The notes under the pieces are model-generated. The model ran no database searches, was not told the DNA's origin, and was given only the letters and a program-made list of their open reading frames with translations. From Pelomonas sp047654785 (GTDB lineage Bacteria > Pseudomonadota > Gammaproteobacteria > Burkholderiales > Burkholderiaceae_C): 64,000 nt of DNA. Made by a program: the position numbers and the translations under genes. Numbering within the stretch: the stretch's first letter is position 1; every line of letters begins with the position of its first letter. The stretch lies in contig NZ_JASGKQ010000003.1 in NCBI RefSeq assembly GCF_047654785.1, forward strand, positions 620,001 through 684,000. The letters run 5' to 3'. This document shows positions 50,435-59,846 of this stretch, piece by piece.

Positions 50435-52726
50435 CTACAGCTTCATCTCCCAGCGCAACTGCCACTGCGTATAGCTGGGCCCGCCGCTGCGGCTGGTGAC
50501 GATCTGCGTGTCCGTCGTGCTGATGCTGCCGGTGTAGTAGTCCAGCGGCGTCAGGTTGCTGGCCGACAGCCGCAGCGACTGCTCCGGCGTGATGTTCCAC
50601 ATCGCGAACGCGTCGGTCACCAGCTTGCGGTTGCTGGTCACCTCGGTCAGCAGGGTCTGCTGGATGGTGGACGAGGGCGTCCAGTTCAGCGACGCGCCCA
50701 GCGACACCGGCAGCGCGCGCAGCCGGTAGTCGAAGCCCAGGTTGGCCGTCGCCTTGGGCTGGCCCTCGATGCGGTTGTTCGGCCCCGGCAGGCCGTCCAC
50801 CTTGGACGTGAAGAAGCTGAGGTTGCTGCGCACGTTGATGGGCAGCGCGCCGTCGAAGTACTCGTCCAGCCGGAACTTGGCCTCCAGCTCCAGGCCCAGC
50901 GTGCTGGCCTTGCCGAGGTTGCGCGGCCGCGCGACCCAGCGCGGCGTGGCGCTCCAGGACACGTCCTCCAGCGCGATCACGTTGCGCATCACGTCGGTGA
51001 TGTGGCGCGCGAAGAAGTTGGCGCCCAGCATGCCGCCCTTGCTCAGGTATTTCTCGTAGCCGATCTCGACGCCGGTGGCCAGCTCGGGCTTCAGGTCCGG
51101 GTTGCCGGCGCGGTCGGGCGAGGTGATGTCGTGCGGCAGGTTGCTGTTGATGCTGGGCCGCGCGATCAGGTCGTTGAGCTGCGGGCTGCGGTAGCTGCGC
51201 GTCAGGCTCATGCGGATGGCTTCGCGGCCGCCCGGGTCCAGCTTGTAGCGCGCATGCGCCAGCGGCGTGAGCACGCTGGAGGTGTTGCTGACCGCGTAGC
51301 GGGCCGCGCTGCTCTCGGTCTTGATGCCTTCCCAGCGCAGGCCGGCGTAGAACTCCCACTGCTTGCCGACGCTCCACTCGTCCTGCGCATAGGCGGCCAG
51401 CCGGGTGGTGGCGGCATCCATGTCGTCGCCGAAGTCGCCCAGGCCTTGCTGCGGGCTGCCGTCGACCAGCGTGGTGCGGCTGGCGTGGCGGGTGCTGCCT
51501 TCGCCCTCGACGCCGAACACCAGGCTGTGCTCGTTCTCCAGGCTGCGCGAGTACTTGCCCACCAGGTTCCAGTTGCGGTCGCGGCTGGTGGTGCTGTCCT
51601 GCTGCAGCCGCGTCGGCGCGCCCTGCAGGGTCTCCTGGCGCGTGCTCTGGCCCTCGCCGCTGGCGCCGCCCACGCCGCCGCGCAGGTCGACGCGGGTGTC
51701 GGCGTCGGGACGCAGCTGCCACTGCGCGTTCAGCCGCGCCATCGTGAAGCGGTTCTCGCCGTCGGTCACCGCGCGGTCGAAGTCGCCCGGCAGCGGCGTG
51801 GCCGGCGCGGGCGTGGTGGTGCGCGTGATGTCGGAGTGGCTCTCCGAACGGTTCGAGACGATGAAGGGCTGGATGGTCAGGCTGTCCTGCCCGCCCAGCT
51901 TGAACTGCACGCGGCCGTTCAGGTTCAGGCCCTGGCGGGTGTCCTCGTTGCGCCCGCGCGTGACCTGCAGCGACTCGGCGCCGGTGGCCAGGTCGTGGCG
52001 CAGCGTGTCGTTGATGACGTCGTCGCCGCGCTCGCCGCGCATCGCGTTGACGCTCAGGGTGTAGGTGTGGCCGTCGCCGAAGCCGTCGTTGCGGGTCCAG
52101 CTGATGTTGGGGCTGGTCTTGCCGTGCTCGACGCCGACCCCGGCGCGGAACTCGTTGAGGCGCTTCTTCATCGGCTCGCGCAGCACCACGTTGATGGTGC
52201 CGGCGATCGCGCGCGCGCCGTACTCGGCCGTCGGCGCGCGCAGCACCTCGATGCGCTCGACCTGCTCGGGCGGCAGCTGGTCCAGCGAGAAGCCGGGCGG
52301 CATGCGCTCGCCGTCCACCAGGATCTGCGTGAAGCCGCCGCCCATGCCGCGCATGCGCACGTCGCCGCCGCGCCCCGGGCGGCCGCCGGTGGTCACGCCC
52401 GGCAGGCGCTTGAGCACCTCGCCGACGGTGGAGTCGCCGAAGCGCTCGATCTCGTCGCGCGTGATGACGATCTTGCTGGCGGTGGAGGCCTTGCGGATGG
52501 ACTCGTCGCTGGCCGCGCCGCTGACCTCCACGCGCTGCAACTGCTCGCTGGGCTGGGGCTCGGGCGCGGCCGGGCGCGTCGCCGGGCGCAGCGGCGCCGA
52601 GGCGGCGGCAGCGGGCGGGGTGGGCTGGGCCTGGACTTGGGCCTGGGCGGCGACGGGCAGGCCGCCGCAGGCCAGCAGGGCGGCGGCGGCGGTGAGGCGG
52701 AGGGACGGGCGGGGGGAACGAAGCAT
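50435..52726 (-). CDS. TonB-dependent receptor
   Basis: 763 residues. Signal peptide (AAAALLACGGLPVAAQAQ), then an Ala/Pro-rich linker, a plug domain (VVITRDEIERFGDSTVGEVLKRLPGV-like text, GMGGGFTQILVDGERMPPGF, VLRAPTAEYGARAIAGTINVVLR) and a beta barrel. The motif QRVEVSG near the linker is an acceptable TonB box region. The plug resembles ferric enterobactin-type or CirA-type receptors, yet the ligand cannot be told. No TonB, ExbB or siderophore gene is nearby. It diverges from mrp. Confidence 0.9.
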   Translation of the reverse strand: MLRSPRPSLRLTAAAALLACGGLPVAAQAQVQAQPTPPAAAASAPLRPATRPAAPEPQPSEQLQRVEVSGAASDESIRKASTASKIVITRDEIERFGDSTVGEVLKRLPGVTTGGRPGRGGDVRMRGMGGGFTQILVDGERMPPGFSLDQLPPEQVERIEVLRAPTAEYGARAIAGTINVVLREPMKKRLNEFRAGVGVEHGKTSPNISWTRNDGFGDGHTYTLSVNAMRGERGDDVINDTLRHDLATGAESLQVTRGRNEDTRQGLNLNGRVQFKLGGQDSLTIQPFIVSNRSESHSDITRTTTPAPATPLPGDFDRAVTDGENRFTMARLNAQWQLRPDADTRVDLRGGVGGASGEGQSTRQETLQGAPTRLQQDSTTSRDRNWNLVGKYSRSLENEHSLVFGVEGEGSTRHASRTTLVDGSPQQGLGDFGDDMDAATTRLAAYAQDEWSVGKQWEFYAGLRWEGIKTESSAARYAVSNTSSVLTPLAHARYKLDPGGREAIRMSLTRSYRSPQLNDLIARPSINSNLPHDITSPDRAGNPDLKPELATGVEIGYEKYLSKGGMLGANFFARHITDVMRNVIALEDVSWSATPRWVARPRNLGKASTLGLELEAKFRLDEYFDGALPINVRSNLSFFTSKVDGLPGPNNRIEGQPKATANLGFDYRLRALPVSLGASLNWTPSSTIQQTLLTEVTSNRKLVTDAFAMWNITPEQSLRLSASNLTPLDYYTGSISTTDTQIVTSRSGGPSYTQWQLRWEMKL

Positions 52727-52843
52727 GGCGCCAGCTTCGCAGGCGGGCGCTGCCGGCTTGTGGCGCCTTGGTTAACGCCAGGTTTCTCCGCGCCGCTGGA
52801 CTAGACTGCCGGCCCCGAAGGCCTGCCGTACATCGCGCTCCCC

Positions 52844-53939
52844 ATGACCGTCCTCTCCGAAGCCCAGATCCACCCCCTGCTGCAAGCCGTGCCGGACCCC
52901 GGCAGCGGCCGCACGCTGGGCGAAGCGCGGGCGATCAAGTCGGTCGCGGTGGCGGGGGCGGACGTGGCCGTCGAGATCGAGCTGGGCTACCCCGCGGCCA
53001 GCCAGCATGCGGCGCTGCGCGCCGCGCTCATCGCGGCGGCCCGGCAGCTGCCGGGCGTGGGCAACGTCAGCGTTTCCATCGCCACCCGGGTGGCGGCGCA
53101 CGCGGTGCAGCGCGGCGTGCAGCTGCTGCCGGGCGTGAAGAACATCATCGCCGTCGCGTCCGGCAAGGGTGGCGTGGGCAAGAGCACCACGGCCGCCAAC
53201 CTGGCGCTGGCGCTGCAGGCCGAGGGCGCGCGCGTGGGTGTGCTGGACGCCGACGTCTACGGCCCCAGCCAGCCGCTGATGCTGGGCGCCAGCGGCCGCC
53301 CCGAGACGCTGGACGGCCAGACCATGGAGCCGCACGTCGCGCACGGCCTGCAGGTCAACTCCATCGGCTTCCTGGTCGACGACGACCAGGCCATGATCTG
53401 GCGCGGCCCCATGGCCACGCAGGCGCTGGAGCAGCTGCTGCGCCAGACGCGCTGGCAGGATTCTGGACTACCTCGTCGTGGACATGCCGCCCGGCACCGG
53501 CGACATCCAGCTGACGCTGTCGCAGCGCGTGCCCGTGACCGGCGCCGTGATCGTCACGACGCCACAGGACATCGCGCTGATCGACGCGAAGAAGGGCCTG
53601 AAGATGTTCGAGAAGGTGGGCGTGCCCATTCTCGGCATCGTCGAGAACATGGCCGTCCACATCTGCACGAACTGCGGCCACGCGGAGCACATCTTCGGCG
53701 CCGAGGGCGGCCGCCGGATGGCCGAGCAGTACGGCACCGAGCTGCTGGGCTCGCTGCCGCTGGCCATGGGCATCCGTGCCCAGGCGGACTCGGGCACGCC
53801 CACCGTCGCCGCCGAGCCCGGGGGCGAGGTGGCCGCGCTCTACAAGGCGCTGGCGCGCCGGGTGGCGGCCAAGATCGCGGCGCAGGGCAAGGACTACTCG
53901 GCCAAGTTCCCGACGATCACGATTTCGAAGCAGAGCTGA
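52844..53939 (+). pseudogene. apbC: Fe-S cluster carrier Mrp/ApbC, +1 frameshifted
   Basis: The first frame (from ATG 52844) has the MIP18-type N-terminal domain and the deviant Walker A GKGGVGKST (about 107-115), then DADVYGPSQPLMLG and GPMATQALEQLLRQTRWQD. It then leaves the family. The second frame continues exactly with LDYLVVDMPPGTGDIQLTLSQR and ends with NMAVHICTNCGHAEHIFG, whose CxxC binds the cluster. One extra T near 53461-53462 explains the shift; removing it gives a normal 364-residue protein. This is either a real mutation or an assembly error. The protein normally delivers Fe-S clusters to dehydrogenases, such as the formate dehydrogenase encoded next. Confidence 0.9.
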
Positions 53940-53963
53940 GCGGGCGCGCGGCGGGCGCCGTGC

Positions 53964-54866
53964 TCAGTACCCCAGCAGGAAGGGGTTGAAGCCGGCGCGC
54001 CGGAACGGCGTGTCGCGCATCAGCAGGTCCAGCCCCAGGCTGCCGACGTCGTCGGCGACCGGCTCCAGGCTGGCGTTGCGCACCTGGTAGAGCGTCTTCA
54101 GCCAGCTGCCGCATGCCCGGCAGGTCTCGGCCTTGACGGTGGCGTCCTCGGTGCCGGCGGAGCGGTAGGAGATGCCGCTCGTGGCGCCGCAGCACAGGCA
54201 TTTGATGCGCACCTCGTTCCACTGCGTGGCGCAGCCGGCGCAGCAGGCGTAGCGCACGTTGTCGATGTCGCGCAGGCCGATGACGGAGGACGACACCGGC
54301 CGGCCGCCGCAGGCCGGGCAGGTGCCGGTGGCCACCGGCTGCAGCCGCCCGGCCGGCAGCGCGGCGGCCAGCCGGCCCAGGTGCAGCTGCACGGCCAGCG
54401 CGACGAACAGGTGGGTGGCGACGCCGTCCGCGGGAACCTGGTCGGCCAGCACCTCGGCCAGCATGCCGCGCTGCATCGGCGGCTCGGCGCCGCGCACCGC
54501 GTCCAGCGCCTGGCGGGCGGACTCGGGCATGTCCAGCGCGCGGGCCTGCTCGCACACCGCGTGCAGCGTGGCCAGCAGCTGCGCATCGTCGACCAGCGCG
54601 CCGCGGTCGATGGGCGGCAGCCCGGCGGCCAGCGCTTCGTCGAGCCGCCGGGCCGTCACGGGCGCGGGCGCCGGCAACTGCCCGGCCAGCGTGGCCTGCA
54701 GCGTGCAGAGGTCGGCGAGGAAGTGCAGGTAGGGCGCCAGCTCGCTGCTCTGCGCCAGGAAGCGCAGCCGCGCCGCGCGCGTGGCGAACAGCGGCTGCGG
54801 CGCGTGCTGCAGCACGAACGGCGTCTCCGGCACGCCGCCGGCGAGGAAGGAGGGATCGGGCTGCAT
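53964..54866 (-). CDS. fdhE: Formate dehydrogenase accessory protein FdhE
   Basis: 300 residues. It carries rubredoxin-like CxxC pairs in the C-terminal half: CPACGGRP, CCAGCATQW, CLCCGATSG and CRACGSW. The order and the closing RNASLEPVADDVGSLGLDLLM match FdhE. FdhE is a cytoplasmic chaperone needed for activity of the respiratory formate dehydrogenases, which are then exported by Tat. The start overlaps the fdoI stop by one base (TGATG). Last gene of fdoG-fdoH-fdoI-fdhE. Convergent with mrp, gap 24 bases. Confidence 0.93.
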   Translation of the reverse strand: MQPDPSFLAGGVPETPFVLQHAPQPLFATRAARLRFLAQSSELAPYLHFLADLCTLQATLAGQLPAPAPVTARRLDEALAAGLPPIDRGALVDDAQLLATLHAVCEQARALDMPESARQALDAVRGAEPPMQRGMLAEVLADQVPADGVATHLFVALAVQLHLGRLAAALPAGRLQPVATGTCPACGGRPVSSSVIGLRDIDNVRYACCAGCATQWNEVRIKCLCCGATSGISYRSAGTEDATVKAETCRACGSWLKTLYQVRNASLEPVADDVGSLGLDLLMRDTPFRRAGFNPFLLGY

Positions 54867-55585
54867 CAGTCGGGCTTGCCGGCGCGCGGCGCGGGCCGCT
54901 GCGCGAGTTCGCGCAGCCATTTGCGGTGGTGGCGGAAGGCCCAGCCGCCGGTGACGGTGCCGCGCGTCATCGCGCGCAGCGTGCCGCGCGTCCAGATCGC
55001 CGCGTAGACGTGCAGCAGCAGGATGAAGAAGCAGCCCAGCGCCGACAGCGCATGCAGCACCACCGCCACGCGCCGCACCGGGATGGGCACGAGGAAGGGG
55101 AAGAACTCCTCCCAGATCATGACGCCGGTGACGATCAGCACGACGATCAGCGCGGCCATGCCCCAGAACACCAGCTTCTGGCCGGCGTTGTACTTGCCGA
55201 GCTCGGGCAGGTTTTCCTCGCGGCCGTGCAGCACGTCGCCGATCTGGCGGCTCCACTGCGCGTCCTCGCGGCGCGGCAGGTTGAGGTGCCACATCTGCAG
55301 GAACAGGCCGAGGAAGCTGAAGAACAGCACGACGCCGATCCACGGGTGGATCCAGCGCGTGGCCTGGCCGCCGCCGAACAGCTGCGTCAGCCCGAACAGC
55401 GCGGGGTGGAAGAAGGCCGCGCCGCTGAGCAGCAGCAGGACCATGCAGGCCGCGGTGACCCAGTGGTTGAGCCGCGTCAGGCCCCGGTAGCGGACGACGA
55501 CGACGGGCCGGCGGCTGGCCAGCTCGTCGCCGGCCGCGGCGTAGACGCGCGGCGCGGCGGTGCCGGGTTTGTCGAGGGCTGCCAT
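54866..55585 (-). CDS. fdoI: Formate dehydrogenase gamma subunit, cytochrome b556
   Basis: 239 residues. Four hydrophobic helices (NHWVTAACMVLLLLSGAAFF; WIGVVLFFSFLGLFLQMWH; FWGMAALIVVLIVTGVMI; LHALSALGCFFILLLHVYAA) with His near their ends to hold two b hemes. Opening RYRGLTRLNHW and closing HAYAAIWTRGTLRAMTRGTVTGGW-like text are typical. It takes electrons from the beta subunit to quinone in the inner membrane. One base lies between the fdoH stop and its start. Operon context supports it fully. Confidence 0.95.
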   Translation of the reverse strand: MAALDKPGTAAPRVYAAAGDELASRRPVVVVRYRGLTRLNHWVTAACMVLLLLSGAAFFHPALFGLTQLFGGGQATRWIHPWIGVVLFFSFLGLFLQMWHLNLPRREDAQWSRQIGDVLHGREENLPELGKYNAGQKLVFWGMAALIVVLIVTGVMIWEEFFPFLVPIPVRRVAVVLHALSALGCFFILLLHVYAAIWTRGTLRAMTRGTVTGGWAFRHHRKWLRELAQRPAPRAGKPD

Positions 55586-55586
55586 G

Positions 55587-56594
55587 TCAGGCCTCCTTTC
55601 CGGTGGACGTGGGGGCCGTCGGGTCCACGCCGGCGGCGTCCACCAGCGCCTGCGCCTCTTCCTCCTCGTGCTCGGTCACCGCGTTCGGCTTGGCGAAGAT
55701 GCCGTGCAGCACCGCGCCGACGGTGGCCAGGCCTGCGGCGACCAGGCCCAGCTTCTTGGCCGAACCCTTCCACAGCCCCACCGTGGGCGAGATGCGCGGG
55801 TCGTCGGGCAGGCCGGCGTACAGCGAGGGCTTGTCGCGGTGGTGCAGCACGTACATCACGTGCGTGCCGCCCACGCCCTGCGGGTCGTACAGGCCGGCGT
55901 TCTCGTAGCCGCGCTCCTTGAGGTCTTCCACGCGCTCGGCGGCCAGCGCCTTCATGTCGTCCTTGGTGCCGAAGGTGATGCACTGCGTCGGGCAGGCCTT
56001 GGCGCAGGCCGGGCCCTGGCCCACGGCGACGCGGTCGGAGCACAGCGTGCACTTCTTGGAGACGTTGGCCGTCTTGTGGATGCGCGGCACGTTGAAGGGG
56101 CAGCCCTTCACGCAGTAGCCGCAGCCGATGCAGTTGTCGGAGATGAAGTCGACGATGCCGTTGGAGTACTGCACGATGGCGCCGGGCGCCGGGCAGGCCT
56201 TCAGGCAGCCGGGGTCCTCGCAATGCATGCAGCCGTCCTTGCGGATCAGCCACTCGAACTCGCCGGTGCCGGGGTTCTCGTACTCGGTGAACCGCATCAG
56301 CGTGAACATGTCCGGCGTCAGGTCGTGCGGGTTCTCGTAGACGCCGACGTTCTCCTCCATCGCCGGGTGGGTGTCGTTCCACTCGATGCAGGCCGACTGG
56401 CAGGCCTTGCAGCCGATGCACTTGGACACGTCGATCAGCTTGGCCACCTTGGTGAGCTGGCGGGCCGGCGCGGGCACGTGCTCGGTGGCCGAGACCTTCA
56501 CGACGTCCGAGGGCAGCAGGTTGGACGCCAGCGGCTGCACCGGCGGGTTGGCGGCCGCGGTGCGCGGCTGGGATGCCTGTGGGAGCGTGCTCAT
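55587..56594 (-). CDS. fdoH: Formate dehydrogenase beta subunit (4 x 4Fe-4S)
   Basis: 335 residues. Four ferredoxin-type Cys groups: CIGCKACQSAC, CMHCEDPGCLKAC, CIGCGYCVKGCPF, and CTLCSDRV...CAKACPTQC. Near the C-terminus a single membrane anchor (KKLGLVAAGLATVGAVLHGIF) precedes an acidic tail. It relays electrons from the selenoprotein FdoG to the cytochrome FdoI. The start overlaps the fdoG stop (ATGA). The N-terminus has an extension of about 50 residues compared with E. coli FdoH. Confidence 0.96.
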   Translation of the reverse strand: MSTLPQASQPRTAAANPPVQPLASNLLPSDVVKVSATEHVPAPARQLTKVAKLIDVSKCIGCKACQSACIEWNDTHPAMEENVGVYENPHDLTPDMFTLMRFTEYENPGTGEFEWLIRKDGCMHCEDPGCLKACPAPGAIVQYSNGIVDFISDNCIGCGYCVKGCPFNVPRIHKTANVSKKCTLCSDRVAVGQGPACAKACPTQCITFGTKDDMKALAAERVEDLKERGYENAGLYDPQGVGGTHVMYVLHHRDKPSLYAGLPDDPRISPTVGLWKGSAKKLGLVAAGLATVGAVLHGIFAKPNAVTEHEEEEAQALVDAAGVDPTAPTSTGKEA

Positions 56595-59500
56595 GTCGTC
56601 AGCTTCCGGATGTCGTCGGCGGAGGCCGGCTCGATGTTGACGAGGAAGGCCTTGGATTCGGGCGTGTCGATGTTGGCCTCACCGGCGAACACGGTCAGGC
56701 TGTTCGGGCCGAAGCCCTTGCGCGCCGCGCCGACGAAGCCCCAGTGGATGGGCATGCCCACCACGTGGACCTCGCGGCCGTCGCACATCAGCGGGCGGAT
56801 GCGCTTGGTGACGACCGCCTTGGCCCAGACCTCGCCGCGCTTGTTCCAGACCCGCACGCGGCTGCCCTTCTCGATGCCGCGCAGCCGGGCCAGTTCCTCG
56901 CTGATCTCGACGAAGAAGTCCGGCTGCAGCACCGCGTTGACCTTGTTGTGCTTGGTCCAGGTGTGGAAGTGCTCGGTGAGCCGGTAGGAGGTGCCGACGA
57001 ACGGGAACTCGTCGCGGCTGCCGAGCTGCGCCAGGTCCTTGGGGAAGATGCGGCCCGCCGGGTTGCCGCGGATCTTCTTGTTGAACGGGTTGTCGACCGG
57101 GCTCTCCCAGGGCTCCATGTGGATGGGGAAGGGGCCGTCGCGCAGCAGCTTGCGCACGAACAGCCGCGCCGTGCCCTCCTGGGTCATGATGAAGGGCATG
57201 ACCACCTCGGGCTTGGACGTGGGCGCGAAGTCCGGCACGTCGAAGCCCTCCCAGCGCTCGGCCTCGGCGTTCCACTCCAGCAGCTTGCGCTTGGGGTCCC
57301 AGGGCTTGCCCTGCAGGTCGGCGCTGGCGCGGTTGTAGAGGATGCGCCGGTTGGCCGGCCAGGCCCAGGACCAGTTCAGGTAGGTGCCGATGCCGCCTTT
57401 GTCGTGGTTGTCGCGGCGGGCCATCATGTTGCCCTTCTCGGTCCAGGAGCCGGCGTAGATCCAGCAGCCCGACATCGTCGAGCCGTCGGCGCGCAGCTCC
57501 GCGAAGCCCGCCACCTGCTCGCCCGCGTTGCGGATGACCTTGCCCGGCTCCTTGGGGTCGTACACGTCCTGCAGCGCGCGGCCGTTCATCTCGCGCGCCA
57601 GCTCGGCGGGCTCGGGCTCCCCGGGCTTGTGGTAGTCCCAGCTCAGGTTCAGGATGGGCTCGGGGCAGACGCCGCCTTCCTTGCGGTACAGCTCGCGCAC
57701 CCGCAGGAAGATCTGCGCCATGATCCAGGTGTCGTGCCTGGCCTGGCCCGGCGGCGTGGCGCCCGTCCAGTGCCACTGCAGCCAGCGGCCGGAGTTGACC
57801 GTCGCGCCCTCGTCCTCGGCGAAGCAGGTGGACGGCAGCTCCAGCACCTCGGTCGGGATCTCGGCCGGGTTCACGTCGTTGTAGACGCCGTGGTTCTGCC
57901 AGAACCCGGCGGTCTCGGTCTGCAGCGGGTCGATGGACACCAGCAGCTTGAGCCTGGACAGCGCGCGCGTCAGCTTGGCCCGGTTCGGGAACGACATCAG
58001 CGGGTTGAAGCCCTGGCAGAAGTACAGGTTGACCTTGCCGTCCTCCATCATCGTCATGGTGCGCAGGATGTCGTAGTACGGCACGTCCAGCTTGGGCAGC
58101 CACTGGTAGCCGAAGTCGTTCTCGCGCGTGGCGGCGTCGCCCCACATCGACTTCAGGAAGCTGACGAAGAACTTGTCGGTGTTCTGCCAGTAGCTGGTCT
58201 GGCCGGGGAACATCGGCAGGTTGGCCTTGGTGGACAGGTAGCCCGCCAGGTCGGCCTCGCTCTCCTTGGGCAGCCCCATGTAGCCCGGCGCCATGTGCGA
58301 CAGCAGGCCGATGTCGGTCAGGCCCTGGATGTTGGCGTGGCCGCGCAGCGCGTTCACGCCGCCGCCCGGCAGGCCGATGTTGCCCAGGATCAGCTGCAGC
58401 ATCGCCATGCCGCGGATGTTCTGCGCGCCCTTGGAGTGCTGCGTCCAGCCCAGCGCGTAGCAGGAGGTCATCACCTTGTCGGTGGCCGCCGTCGCGCCGA
58501 TCATGTCGCAGATCTTCAGGAACCGGTCCTTGGGCGTGCCGCAGATGTTCTCGACGAACTCCGGCGTGTACACCTCCACGTGCCGGCGCAGCAGCTGCCA
58601 GATGCAGCGCGGATGTTCCAGCGTCGGGTCGGTCAGCGGCTGGCCCTTGTCGTCGAACTGGTATTCCCACTCGGTCTGGTCGTAGCCGCGCTTGGCCTCG
58701 TCATAGCCGGTGAACAGCCCGTCCTGCCAGCCGAAGCCGTCGCGCACCAGGTAGCTCGCGTTGGTGTAGTGCTTCAGGTACTCCCACTGCACCATGCCGC
58801 GGGCCATGCAGTGCCGGATCACCCCCATCAGGAAGGCGATGTCCGAGCCCGGCCGGATCGGCGCGTAGACGTCCGCCACCGCCGCCGTGCGGTTGAAGCG
58901 CGGGTCCACGACGATGAGCTTGGCCTTGTTGCGGTGCTTGGCCTCGGTCACCCACTTGAATCCGCAGGGGTGGGCCTCGGCGGCATTGCCGCCCATGACG
59001 ATGACGAGATCCGCGTTCTTGATGTCGGTCCAGGCGTTGGTCATTGCACCGCGGCCGAATGTCGGAGCCAGACTGGCTACCGTGGGGCCGTGTCAGACGC
59101 GTGCCTGGTTGTCGAACGGGAGGACGCCGAGGGAGCGGACCGTCTTGTAGGTGAGCCAGCCGGTCTCGTTGGTGCCGCCCGAGGCGGCCAGGAAGCCCAT
59201 CGAGGTCCAGCGGTTCACGGTGGTGCCGGCGGCGTTCTTCTCGATGAAGTTGGCGTCCCGGTCGTCCTTGATGTGGCGCGCGATCTTGTCGAGCGCGAAC
59301 TCCCAGCTGACCTCCTGCCACTGGTCCGCGCCCGGCGCCCGGTAGCGCGGCACGGTGGTGCGGGTGTCGGACTTGACGAAGTCCTTCAGCGCCGCGCCCT
59401 TGGGGCACAGCGTGCCCTTGTTGGTCGGGTGGTCGGCGTCGCCCTCGATGTGGATCAGCTCCGCCTTCTCGCCCGCGTAGTAGTCGCCCTTGGAGTACAT

Positions 59501-59707
59501 GATGACGCCGCAGGCCACCGAGCAGTAGGTGCAGATGTTGCGGGTCTCGGTGGTCGTGGCGAGCTTGAACTGGCGCACGTGGGCGGCGACCGCGGCCTCG
59601 GCGACGCCGAAGCCGAGCGCGCCCAGCGAGGTCGCCGCGGCGCCCGCGCCCGCGACCTTCAGGAAGCCGCGCCGCGACAGCGGTGGGTTGATGGGGATGT
59701 GTTGCAT
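56591..59707 (-). CDS. fdoG: Formate dehydrogenase alpha subunit, selenoprotein (in-frame UGA)
   Basis: 1038 residues if the UGA at 59093-59095 is read as selenocysteine (residue 205). The N-terminus has a Tat signal with SRRGFLK at 11-17. A 4Fe-4S site follows (C59, C62, C66, C101 in CTYCSVAC and LCPKG). The frame continues after the UGA as HGPTVASLAPTFGRGAMTNAW, matching E. coli FdoG/FdnG at the same place. The second part ends with the molybdopterin dinucleotide-binding domain (VRVWNKRGEVWAKAVVT). It oxidises formate to CO2 in the periplasm. Treating it as two ORFs or as a pseudogene would be wrong. First gene of its operon; divergent from selA. Confidence 0.95.
59063..59082 (-). promoter_or_regulatory. 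SECIS-like hairpin for selenocysteine insertion in fdoG
   Basis: Ten bases after the UGA the minus strand reads CGGTAGCCAGTCTGGCTCCG. It folds as CGG-U-AGCC with GGCU-CCG around apical loop AGUCU, leaving a single bulged U. A short helix with bulged U and small apical loop at this distance is the bacterial SECIS that SelB binds through its C-terminal winged-helix domains. Confidence 0.8.
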
Positions 59708-59846
59708 GGCTGCTCAGGGTGCCGGGCGGGGCGGGGAGGCCGGCCGCGACCGGCAGGGTTCCGGTAACCCCGGACTCTACCCCGAGGCACCGGGCCGGCG
59801 GCGTACCATCGCGCCCCCTTCAGCCCGTCCCGCGGACCCGACACCG

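Noticed and set aside
59044..59095. fdoG as two separate genes or a pseudogene cut by a stop codon
   Set aside because: The UGA is at the selenocysteine position of the family, is followed by a SECIS-like hairpin, and selA, selB and selC lie next door.
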